Below, one piece after another: positions 33,351 through 44,892 of a stretch of 64,000 bases of DNA. Every line of letters starts with the position of its first letter. Positions within the stretch are counted from its first letter, which is position 1. The position numbers and the translations under genes are program-made. The notes under the pieces are model-generated. The model was not told the DNA's origin and made no database searches. It saw nothing but the letters and a program-made list of their open reading frames with translations. Origin of the DNA: Lobosporangium transversale (lineage: Eukaryota > Mortierellomycota > Mortierellomycetes > Mortierellales > Mortierellaceae). The stretch covers positions 248,001 through 312,000 of the forward strand of contig NW_019029013.1 in the NCBI RefSeq assembly GCF_002105155.1, given 5' to 3'.

Positions 33351-34780
33351 CTCCACGTGTCCTCTCCTCGGATGGGTTCATGATAAAGACTGGTTCTGCC
33401 GATGTCACTATGGCTTTCGGTGTCGTTGACAGGTCTCAAGCGGTGGCTACCGCAGTGCAAGGCCGGACTAATAGGTTTGCTTTGTCTGCTAAAGCGGAGC
33501 TCATGGGCCTGCTTGCTGCTATCCTAGTCAAGATATTTGTGTGTAGCTCGACAACCAGGCAGTTGTGATCCAATATCAACAACTTGTTAAACCTCGGCAT
33601 CATACATTGCCTAGGGAACGTCTTCGATGCAATTATGCTGAGGTTTGAGCAGTAGTTTACCAACTCGTCAGCGACAGACCGGGTTCAGTTGAGGTAAAGC
33701 GGATCCGTGGTCATAGTAACAACGCTGGTAATGTGTTTGCCCACTCATTTGCTATTCAAAAGGTCTAGAGTAGCCTGTTTAATAGCTTATTTGATTTGTA
33801 TTTACAATGATATAGTGGCTACTAGAGCAGCTAGAGTGCCTTCTGTACCTTGGAAAGTCGATCTCAGTGCTCAATCTGAGATCCAGCACTTTACACACTT
33901 TCAAGGCCAATTGGTTGAACAAGACCTCCGTCAACTTCTCAAGCAGCAAACCACCGTTCAATGGCATCAAGCATGGACAGCCCAATGGCGCACAAAAAGA
34001 GCGATCTGTGACCTTGACGGTGTGGAGTGGCGATCAACGCTGGGCCATATCCATAATAAACGCCCTGTGCATCTTTTCTACAGTAATGTCAAGGATGCCG
34101 CAGCCAGGATGCCACCATAGCAAGAAGTTACATAGTATACTGCCCATCCTCAACTTCATGCAAGCTAGACAACCCCTTCTTTATCCAGATCGAGTTTGCT
34201 GTGTCTGTGAGGCTGAAGACGAAGATAACAACCATGTATGGGCTTGTAGCACCCTTGGTGAGAGCCATAGTAACATTTGGAAGGAGGCTCTGCTGCGCAT
34301 AGGTCGCTAGAGCCTTGCGGCCATCACCAAATACAACAAGGGCCACAAGAACGCAAGCCTGAGATGGGTCAGCCCTGATCAAGACGTGCATTTACAAGGA
34401 CTTTCATGCATTAGTGGAGTATGATTATAAGCACAGGCAACAAAATCGGTCGTGCTCCTGATCTCAAGTGGCGTCTCAGCGATCTCTACTGAGGCATTAT
34501 ACCGCTCAGTTTGATCAACGAATGGGGTCCTCTGTTCCACACAGCGCGTTCTATCGCTCATAAAGTGATTCACGAGTTCGTTGGCTACCTTGAGCAGCAG
34601 GCTACAGAGTTGACTTGAAATCCACCCTGTAAGAAAGCCATCGCCAAGGAGAAGGGCCGAGGTGTGGGGCCGAGGCAGAAGCGTGTGCCACACACTGGAC
34701 CAAGAAGTGACTGGAGCAACGGATATGGCTTTATGACAGTAGAAGGGTTTTGTCATTGTAGTACGGCAATGGATGCGCAT
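33351..34780 (+). pseudogene. LINE remnant: RNase H, zinc knuckle, C-terminal region
   Basis: A frameshifted copy of a non-LTR element's 3' half. RNase H motifs appear as LSSDGFMIKTG, MAFGVVDRSQ, AKAELMGLLAAILV and, in another frame, LDNQAVVIQYQQLV and VKRIRGHSNN. A Cys/His motif (CCVCEAEDEDNNHVWAC, near 34200) resembles the zinc knuckle at the end of many LINE polyproteins. A final segment around 34480-34720 reads, across frames, as SLINEWGPLFH and KVIHEFVGYLEQQ. Several frameshifts and stops show it is dead. The reverse-transcriptase and endonuclease parts are absent from the window. Confidence 0.65.
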
Positions 34781-35379
34781 CACTACAGGCGCTGTCCAAG
34801 ACCTACGTTAAACCCACCCGCCGCAGACAAGGTTCTGTTGTAGACCTTGTTAGGACAGCCGCGGTTGACAACCATGGAAAGGACGAGGATGATTCCTTTC
34901 CTGTAACTGTATGTTTTCGACGTTAAACACGGTGATGAGCTGTGGTAATAGTCGCGCACCACCCAGAGGGCATACCGAGAGAATGTGACGAGACTTATGG
35001 CGACTGTAAAGCATTCCTCTTCGGAGGATGGGACATCAAGTACATTCTGGACTAGATAGTTCTTCAGTTTTATAGCGTTGTTCGGTTAGAGAGATAAATT
35101 GTTAAAAAAAAAAAAGAATCCTTATTCCCAAAGGTGGCTGGCGTGGCAGCTACTTGCTCCTTATTTTCTAGAATCAATTCTATCGGGATAGCGGTTGGCG
35201 ACCGACCTGTTCTCAAAAACAGTGGCCTGCGACGTAGTAAATAATAGGATAGATGGATGAATTGATTATTGGAAAGACAGAATGAAATGAGAGTAAGAAT
35301 AAGAGACAGCGGCATCTTTTCCTCCTTTCCAATGTTAAATATATTTACAATCCGAAGATTATTGTCCGAGTTATTCACA

Positions 35380-37690
35380 TACTAACTCTTCGTAGACGAC
35401 CAACCCAGCAGGCCAGTAATAAGTATTGTTTCAGCTGGACATATATTCAAACTCGTGAAGTCTGGCCTACACTAGCGCCTCGTTAGAGCATTCTGTGCTA
35501 TGCATTCATGCATATTTTATAGTAATCAGAGAGTCTGTAATTGCTGATAGCTCTGAGAATATCTGGAGGGTTTTGAGGATAGAATGAAGGTTAATGAGGT
35601 TGGCTCGATTTCTGAGAGTGGTTTGAGAAGATGATGTCTGTGAATGGCTTTCAGTTGTATATTGAGATGCGCATGTTCGTGCATGACACGGTACATTGTC
35701 ATAGGAGAATATTATATCCAGGCTTGGAAACTCCCAGAGGATGCTGTATATCCAGTATGCGAGCTTATAGCTATGAAGTCGATTGTATATGGAGCTCAGC
35801 AGGACTTTGAGGGCTAGACCAAAGACCGGCCAGTCAGCGTCTGTCACCACAGGAGTACAGTCCATATAGGGTGTCCAGGTGAATGGATTACCTCCCATCT
35901 ACCGTAAGTACCAATTTCCCGCCTGAGACATTGACTCCTCAATGACAGGGATTTTGTTAGTCGGCATTATGACAATGGCAGTGGCGTCCTTATGGCTTGA
36001 GTTGGACCAGTATCTCAAAAGTGTGTGCAGATATATCAAGTCTACATTTAATTTTGTCGATCTTTTTGTCTTTGTGCTTCCGCTGAGGGCCAGCGCCATA
36101 TAGCTGGATGCACTGGAACGTAGCAAGGGCAGCGGCTCTAAAGCGTTCAGTTTTTCGGTCTTGACTGTTTACTTGCATCTTGTATGTACCTGCCGTGTAA
36201 AACTTGAAGTATGGATCCTTCATCAGAAAATGCGATTGAGTAGTTTTTTTTTTGTATTGTTTGTAAGCGCTAGCTATTCGAGCTACGCAACATCAGACTA
36301 TGCCAACCAACATGGCAATCAAAGTAGCAACTAACACGCCAATCGACACAACAGCAAGCGTGGCAGCCGGTGTGAGGAGCAGTATAATAAGCAGTAGTAT
36401 AGGCTATGCAAATAGAGCATCACCTTTCCTTCCCCGCTTGTCTCTAGGAGGGAAGCTAGGCATAGATTGACGATAGAAAGAGCCGCGATGGCGGCTTCCT
36501 CAACTACAATGTCTGCGACTGTAGTAGGATTCTAGATAAATGTGGATACAGAGGAGTTGAGGAAGCGACTGGAGGCGCTACAGCGTAGAGCTAATTTAAA
36601 CCTGGGCACTTTGCAAGATCGGGTTAACCAGCTCAGGAATACAAGGGAGCCAACACGATCGCAGCAGAAGTATTGTATTTTCATTGATGATAACCAAAAC
36701 AGGCGAAATAGATGAAGATAGGCCCAGAGGCGGCTTCTCATGAGCATCTCTTGCTCTAGAAAAAAAGAGTGAAAATGCAAGTTTTTTTTATACATTTTGA
36801 TAGACCATTTACATGAAAATATTGATATATACCGCTCATTTCAATTTTAACGACTGGAAGGTTTTTGTTCTCGAAAGCGGCTATAGACATAAATCCAATT
36901 ATTTTTCCATCCCATTAAAGTAGACTTTATCTAAAATTTAAACCAAAATGGAGGCCCTCAGAATCAAAGTATCGATTGAGTTTTGTGTGGGGTCAATGAC
37001 AGATGGCTACTAAAAGAACCCTATAGCCCTGTAAGCCAAAGATGGATGCTAAGGCTACCGCAAGTCTATGCTTATAAACTAGAGGCCCCCTATTCGATCA
37101 TGGTGAGGATACTACGGAAGCAGTAGTAGTAGTGGCTGTAGTAATTGTAGTGTAGTGGTAGTGATGACCGCGTTAGCAGGAGCGGAAGAGGACAAACATG
37201 TATGGAGGCTTCTGTTTTGGCTCGAGTCAGTACCATAAGTAGCTGTAATGGTTTGAATATTGCTGAAAAGAAGCTATTGTGGGGGGTATGAGGCAAACTG
37301 TGCGAGGGTATCTAAGTTATTAACATATCAATGATCGTAGTCTCCTCATAGCCAGCCAACCTAAGAATCCAGTAGCTCAGCACGAAGTGCCATTTCAGTC
37401 GAATATACGATCCAAGTCTGCCCAAAGGACTTATGTCCAAGGCGATTATCGTGAAGAATAACCTGCATCCACGTCTCGTTAGAACACTCTGTGATAGGCA
37501 CTTATTTATATGGATTTAGAGATTAAAGAATTTTCGTCATCGATGTCAGTAGTGATAGTGCTTGGGGAGCCTCAGGAATAGGATGAAGATTCATGAAGCT
37601 GCTTAGGTTTCTGTGAGTAATCTGAGAGAAGGTGTATGTGGATGGCTTTTTACTGGTATGCGCGGATGCATTTTGTGTATTTTGAAGAGA
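35380..37690. repeat. Diverged direct repeat pair (~300 bp units)
   Basis: Segments at about 35380-35680 and 37320-37690 are related in the same orientation. Both contain TCGTTAGAACACTCTGTG-like sequence followed by GATAG/GGATGAAG...TTCATGAAG and TTTCTGAGAGT-like text, then TGTGAATGGCTTT. The intervening ~1.6 kb holds only short frames, including one reading LRKRLEALQRRANLNLGTLQ near 36550. The repeats look like fragments of an old dispersed element whose family I do not recognise. Confidence 0.5.
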
Positions 37691-39312
37691 AGAATTCATT
37701 AATTTGCTTCGCCAAAGTCATTTAATCTAGACATGCTAAAAATCGAAAAAGGTGTAATCTATTCATCAAGCCTACGGCTCGAGACGTGACGCTGTCGGGC
37801 TGTCTAGGAAGAGCTATACTACATCCAGGCTCGAGTTAGCGCTTCAAGAATTGTTCTTTCTCTTATCAAAAGACTACGCGGCGCTACTACCAGCCTTAGT
37901 CATCTATTAACTCGGGCTCCATTATATAAAATAATGAATTCATTGATACAGCTACACCGTTGTCTGGGGTTTCGATAGGGTGAGCAACCGCGGGAACAGC
38001 CACGGCAGGGACAGCAACGGCGACGGAAACAGCGGCAGCAACGCTTCCTTGCTGTGTACCTGGAGGATCTAAAGCTTGGTCGACAGGATTGGCCGGATTC
38101 GGGATATGTGCCTGTGGGCCCAATACGGTAGAAGGAATCGCCTTGTGGATAATATGAACATTGCGAAGATGCTTTTCAAAAGGATAGAAATGAAGTACTA
38201 AAGGGCTGTAGAGTGATAAAACTAGAGATGTAGATCTGATTTGTCAGGACGGGTTTTATATTCATATCCATCCTCGCGAGAAAATATATTAAAATACTGT
38301 CTTTAAATGACTGAATTGATGAGGATAGACAACGACGGGCTAAGCGCAGAGCCCTTCGCCGAAAAATGAGATTACTAGCTTTTTTTCCTCCTTTTCGTCG
38401 TCCTGTTCAATTACAAGAATTATGTTAAGCAAACCGTTCATATTTGACAGTGTTACAAATGCAAATAATTAATAAATCGCAACTAAAGCGGCACCACAAT
38501 ATATACAGGACCACATGCGGAACGGATGTGGGTTTTTCTAGCTGCAAGGAGTTGAGAATAGTCTTGATACAAAAGAAAGACCGACCAAGTAACCCAAAAG
38601 CAGTTAGAACAATGAAGGAAAAGGTCGATGCACACCCCCGCTCGACCCTCTGACTTTTATGAACCTGATCGTATCAGTCAAATTCAAGAAAGGATAAGTT
38701 CAAATTCAAGAAAGGATAAGTTCAAATCCAAGGTCTGAGCTGGCTAGGGTTCGGAAAGAGGCAATCTAGTTTAATGGACGTGAAATCCGCGCAATTGCTC
38801 ACAGAGGAGGCAATAGTGCTACTTATGTGATATGGGATCTGGTACCAAGATATTTCTGACAAAAATCAGATGTAGCAAAAAAAAAAAAACTAGGAATGGC
38901 CCAGCGAGCCATATTCCCTTATATATGGACTTCTGTTAATAATAGAAAGGCAATGCTTGAAGATGGCCTAGTAAAATGAACGTGACAAGACTAATTACGC
39001 GCTTAAAAGCGCGTTTCTCTTTTTATGGATGCTTCAAAGTACAAGGAACATGTCTTTTTTTTTTTTGAAGATGTGAGATGTGATTACGATTATATTATAC
39101 AACTACATATTACTAGACTTTTGTGAATAAGTGGATGTGAATTACGTGTAAATCTGGTATAGGGATTATATATGAAGCAAAATTATGCATAAAGTAAAGG
39201 ATATTAGATAAATAAATAATAATAATAATAGTAATAGTAATAATAAAAAGCCCAAGAGTAGCGCGATAGATCATGTCGACTTGCTTTTTCTTTTTTTTTT
39301 TTTTTTTTTTTT
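37691..39312. other. Repeat-island tail, no gene seen
   Basis: An Ala/Val/Pro-rich minus frame (37896-38123) has no supporting context. A ~22-bp unit (TCAAATTCAAGAAAGGATAAG) is repeated about 2.5 times at 38678-38735. A (TAA)n-like stretch lies at 39220-39245 and a T tract precedes the kinase stop. Confidence 0.4.
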
Positions 39313-40901
39313 TCAGTTGAGTGAAATGGCAGTTCTAGCAGCGGCGTTACGAGGCGAGGCATGATAGAGGAACTGTTTCTTGAAATATTGAACGGTCATG
39401 GACGATCCAAACAATCGTTTGATCACCAAGACATGCCCTGCGCCATACGCTGCACCAGATCCTCTCTTGTTTGTCTTCTTAATAATGTCGATCGAGAATA
39501 CCCCACATCTCAGGCCACATTGCTTAGTAGATGATTGAAACAAAGTCGACCCTCCGCCAGTCATAGCCGCCCCCAGCTGATAAATCAGCTTTTGCAACAA
39601 TAATCCACCATGACTATGACTCTGGCCAATGCCATCTCCACTAGCGCCTCCGGTAGCAATAGCACCATCTTCGCACCCACTACCGCTATTACCACTGCCA
39701 TTGCCACTATTAGAGAAATCATCTTTAGGAAAGCTGGTGCCGCAAAGGATCCGTGATGTAGAATGCAAGTAATAGGACACGTTACAGGCTCTCAAGATCG
39801 GCATCAAGAATTGAAGCAGACTTAAATCCACATCCTGTTGAAACAGCATATCACTACGAGCTCCATGCTGGGGAATAACCCGGATCCTGTTTTTCCGGAA
39901 TCGAGGTTGAGCCTTGTCCACCATCCACACACCTGCACCGAGTGTATCAGCCAAAAGTGAGCGGTTTCCAAACAGGGAGCCTCCAGTCTTGCCATGGTAA
40001 TAACAACTCTCTGTGAGAGATTGACGCTTTTTTTTTGTGGTTGCCTCTGTTCCTGCTGTTGTTGCTACGGTTGCTACGGTTGCTACGGTCATTGTTGTCG
40101 TTTTGGAGCCTTGGCGCACTAGCGTTGTTCCACTCCATCGACTGTTTTCGGACATAGTACGGCCTTCTGCTAAGGATGGCGGTTTTTGTTGGGATTGCTG
40201 TTGGTGCTGTGATTCAGATTGGTATTGCTTTGTTTTATGAGCAATGTCCTCATAGAGCCATTGGTCGTTGTCGAGGATCGACAGGCTACGTCGCTGTGAA
40301 CTCTCGGCCGCTAAAAGTGTGCGAAGGGTATTTTGCAAGCCAAGACTAAGGAATGATGGAGGCTGGAAACCTTCCTGAGTAATCTGCAATTTGACCTCGC
40401 GTTTCGTCGCACCTACAAAGGGATCTCGCCCAACTGTCATCCTATATAGTACGACGCCTAGACACCAAATGTCGATCTCGGGTCCTGTATAGCTGGATCC
40501 ACGAGCGATCTCAGGGGAGTAATATGGCAATGAACCTTTATATCCAGACAATCACGTATAAAGTAGAAAAAGATTTAGCATTCAAAGCAATCGACGTTAA
40601 AATCTACAGGGATCATCAAATCATCGGTTATTTATATAAATGTAAGCTTACCACAGATGGTGTTAAGTCGTGATCGGAAAGAGAAGGTGTTGCCTAAGCC
40701 AAAGTCAATCAACATGACTTTACCATTAACGGTGACGAGAATGTTGGCGGGTTTAATATCTCGATGGACTACAAAGCGCGAGTGGCAATGGGAGATTGCG
40801 CTTGCAAGTTCACGTATGATTCTACGCGCCTCGGCCTCACTGAGCTTTCCATTTTCCTGTCTCCTAAGATATTGCTCCAAGCTGCAGCCTAGAATGAGAG
40901 C

Positions 40902-40932
<31 letters not shown>

Positions 40933-42123
40933 GGAATGTCAGGTTAATGTTGAGAAGGGATACCAGTGATGTATATGTAACATTGATAAAGCATGCAAGT
41001 TGCTCTTTTTGTCTAGTATTACCTTCTACATATTCCATACAGACGTATATAGTGAATTGAGTCTCAATGACTTCGTGCAGCTTTACAATGTTAGAATGGT
41101 CGAGAGACTCCATGAGTTCAATCTCTCGTCGTAATCGCAGCAGGATATCGGGCTTGTGTGCTTGTTTGTCTATAACCTTGACCGCATACTATACGACCCA
41201 TTATCGCCAACAATGAGAATTACATTAATAAAGATAGAAAATATTACTGTATATATCATGCTATCTCATACATGGAGTTGCGGTACAGTATTGACGTCCA
41301 AAGAAAGAAGGATAGTTGTTAGAGGGAGGAGTTTTGGTGAAAGGCTCAATTAAGAACGAGAGGGAAGTTGTCTGGATCCAGGGGCTTTGAGGTAATGTGA
41401 TTTGCAAAAAAAAAAAAAGTGTGGGTCGATGACATGCTTACAGGTTCCAAGATCAACAAGGTTGGAGATGTGAATAGGGGGTATAAGCCTGTGTCCAGGG
41501 TCAGCATGTGCGTCTTGTTTTATTTCATCACGCAGTTGCTGTTCAACCCCTTGCATCGGAGCCGGTAACTCTTTTTTTTTTTTTTTTTTTTTTTTTCAAT
41601 TGTAGGAATGCATGCCAGTGCTAAAATAGGCTCTCCAATGTCCGATCTTTTCGTCATTAAAAAAAAAGGCTGGCTTTTTTTTTTTTTTTTTTTTTTTGAG
41701 AGCGCACCAACTGGCAACTCTATGCATGCTATCTTCCGTGTAGCAAGTACAAATACAGATGCATGAAGGTAATGGCAATAAATAGAGATGCAGAGTGTTG
41801 TGTATAGATATAGATGGTTGATTTCTTACCAGCTTTTCCGTATAAAAATGCCGAGCAAGATGGACGATACAGAACCGTCCTTGTCCTAATCGCTTTAGGA
41901 ATGTATAGTGGGCTACATGGGGTAGTCGGTAAATTATAGTGTAAAAAAAGAAAAAAAAAAAAAGGCAATGGTAAGTTTGAGGGTTGTTTCCGCCAAAAAA
42001 AAAAAAAAAAAAAAAAAAAGCTAGAGATAGAAAAGGAGAGAGAGAGAGAGAGACCAATAGAGGAGTTGATTGAGTTTCTTCCTTACCGATGCCAGGAAAT
42101 GAGGAATCGGGTGAAGGATTCAT
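39313..42123 (-). CDS. Serine/threonine protein kinase
   Basis: Exons 42123-42087, 41912-41830, 41188-41023, 40888-40652 and 40535-39313 join in phase to 581 residues. Kinase motifs in order are the glycine loop RLGQGRFCIVHLA, the VAIK-equivalent YAVKVIDK, RREIELMESLDHSNIVKLHE, VCMEYVEG, HRDIKPANIL, LIDFGLGN, CGSLPYYSPE and GPEIDIWCLGVVLYRM. The residue set is complete for an active CAMK/Snf1-related kinase. The C-terminal ~200 residues (LIYQLGAAM, CGVFSIDIIKK, MTVQYFKKQFLYHAS) may form a KA1-like regulatory domain, which is inference. The 641-bp gap between the glycine-loop and lysine exons contains a coding-looking block (41568-41442, MQGVEQQLRDEI...IHISNLVDLG). It cannot be joined in phase using its good GTAAGC donor; see findings. 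Pathway unknown. Confidence 0.82.
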
Positions 42124-42837
42124 GTTGTGAAAATAATGGATGGGAAAAGGGATTCCGGCAGTTGTGGAGTAATGGAGGGGATGGGTGGGTGAGTTGAGGT
42201 TCTATGTGGATGACGAGTGAATCCACACAGACAGACGCATACAAAAAGAAAGGATAGGGATGGAAGAACCAAAGAGGCCAGGAAGAGAAGGAAGGAAAAG
42301 GAAAGAAGGAATGAGAGAAGACAAGGGTCCTTGGCAAAAAAAAAAAAAAAAAAAAAAAAAGTAAGAGCTTTTTTCTTTTTCGGTTGAAGAATGACCAAAG
42401 GCGGGAAACGCGCACAAAGAATTGGGTGGAGACAATGAACACAAAAAGGAACCAACCAACTGCACAAAAGACAAAAAAAAAGTCGTGATTTAAACTAAAG
42501 ACAAAGCGCATGAGCTTAAACCTAATTTGTCTCTCTCAATAACCTTGTGTTTACAGATGCATACTTGTTGTTGTTTTTTTTTCAAATGTTTATGTGTGTG
42601 TGTGGACAGGTATTTTCCTCTTTCTTTTTTACTTTCTTTGTTGCTGCTCTTCTAGCCATGGTCTGTCCTGTTTTGTTGAACACGATTTCACAAGGAAAAA
42701 GTGTAAAGGAAAAAGAAATATCTGTACACATGGTATTCATGTACCCTTACACTCTTTTTTATCTTTATCTTCCTGCACGCCTACTGCTCTTCGTTTCTGT
42801 GACCAATGGTCTGGGTGAGAGAGAGAGCAAAAGCATG

Positions 42838-42868
<31 letters not shown>

Positions 42869-43195
42869 CATTAATATGTATCCATACTGGCTTCAACATA
42901 CTATGTAATGCACAGTGTCAAGTAAACCGTCTGTAACCGAAGACTTTACTCCAGATTGGAAATAAGTGAGGATAAATCAGAAAAGAAAAGCAATGATGGC
43001 CTAAGATTGGAACCAAACAAACGAGTGAACGAACAGAAAAGAGGCAATTTTATCTGTGCTATAGGTGCCATATATACTATCACTATACCTCTCCGCTATT
43101 CATTGCTATTCATCACTACTCATCTAGTAGACTGATCACTCCATGTTCATTTATGATTTAGAAACTTTTGTCTTTTATTTTATATAATTTCTAAT

Positions 43196-44892
43196 CTAAA
43201 GTCGAGCCATTGGTGTCCCAAACTGTGACTCCAAGAAGGCAGAGATTAAGTCAGCTAAATCCAAAGAGCATGTATAGACAAGAAAATTAGATAATCATCC
43301 GAACCACAGCGCGTCAATGCGATTAGTCTACTAGGAATCATCAGCTTACCAGTTTCTTGTGGTTTCTCCAGGTTCAACAAATGCCCAGTATCCTTGACAA
43401 TATCCATGGAACCAAACTTACACTGCGCCAACTTCATTTTAGCCAGCTCAGTTGGACTAAAAAAGAAGGCCCCAGAGGAAGTCATTGATTGAAAAGGTGT
43501 CAGTCTTTATCTTTGAATTGTGTCTGACAGTCTCAATCTGCGACATAAAATTCAGATCCTTACTTGACTTCAGAGTTCTCGCCAAAGATGAGATGAATAG
43601 GGATATTGAGCTCATTCAGTCGCTCAAAGGAATCATAGAGACCCGTTCCCACGCAAGCAAATGTAACAGCCTCTTGGAACTTGGGACACTTCAGTGTAAT
43701 GCCTTGGGAGCCATCTTTGTCGACAACGTCCAACATCCCATGTTCCTGTTGAGCAGCCATTATTAAAAAGAGAGATTTTTTTTTTTTAATGGCATGATTA
43801 TCATTAAATTAATTTATGCATTGAGTGCTAAAAAAAGGATTCTTACAACATAAATGTCCAATGCTTCCGGATGCCATGCTCGGAAGAATCGTCTCTCCAA
43901 AAACATGGCTTTGGCTTCCATCCTTTGAAATGAGGCAAATAAACAAAAAAAAAAAATTAGATTTTGCATTATCAGGAAATTAGATAGCATCAATTATTGT
44001 TTTTGTTTGTTACCTGCTCTTCCAAAAATCGCGACGCTTGAGCGTGAGCTGAGCCATGGGATGATCATCGAGTGGAGCGTTTATATAAATCATTTTGGGG
44101 AACATCGTTGGATCGATGGCTATAATCGCAGAGAAAGTGCCCGGTCTTTCCAATTCAGCCAAAACGCTTTAAAGAGACATGTGGGAAATGTTCGTTTCGT
44201 TAGAAGTCTTGTGAGTGACAAAATATATTTTAATGTGTAGCAGTATAAGACAATAGATAATTAATAGTCCTTACAATGAACTTGCGCCAAAACTAAAAGT
44301 GGGGAAAAAAAAAAAAAAAAAAAAAAAGAGGATCGGTTACAAGAGTGCGTCAGGTAAAGCAGTTAGGGCTGCTGACATGTTAAATATTATTAAAATACAT
44401 CATTCATCTGTTACCTGTGTCCAATTCCAATAGGCTTCTTGAGTTTAAAGGTGTCAACAATCTTCAGTATATCGTGCGCATATGAATACCAATCAACTGT
44501 CGTTGAAAAGAAGAGTAAACAAGTCATTCCATGAACGATCATGACTATCAACAATCGATTATTAGTTGTTACTCACAAGTATCTTCTAATACATCCTTGT
44601 TTAGAATTGCACTGTCGCCTTGATTACGACAATCGAATGCATACAAATCGCCGGGTACCCAGCGAGGATTTAGGCGTGAGATAAGCGGTTCCCACGTCTC
44701 TTTATGAAATCCATTTGCATGAGCAAACACGATTGGGGGTATATCTCTTTTGTTGCTTGCTTCAGCCACACTATTATTTAAGAGAGGTTTGTAGACGTTG
44801 CTGGCAAGAGAGAATGAAGGAGTTGATGCCTGCACAACATGGCGGACAATATTGAAGCGTGAGCGGAAAGCGATGTTAGTTGTCAACTCCAT
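43196..44892 (-). CDS. Alpha/beta hydrolase, Lpx1-like, probably peroxisomal
   Basis: Eight exons (44892-44577, 44496-44415, 44292-44275, 44166-44014, 43922-43847, 43745-43564, 43456-43350, 43254-43196) give 330 residues. The fold's signatures are IVFAHANGFHKETWEPLI (oxyanion region), the nucleophile elbow GHSFGAS, FGENSEV as the acid strand and DTGHLLNLEKP with the catalytic histidine. The HANGFHKE-W pattern resembles yeast Lpx1, a peroxisomal lipase, and related fungal hydrolases. The protein ends in ARL, which fits the PTS1 peroxisome-import consensus. The serine elbow is split over a junction into an 18-nt exon (44292-44275). Substrate is unknown; ester or lipid hydrolysis is the family-level expectation. 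The ATG at 44892 gives MELTTNIAFRSRF. Confidence 0.88.
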
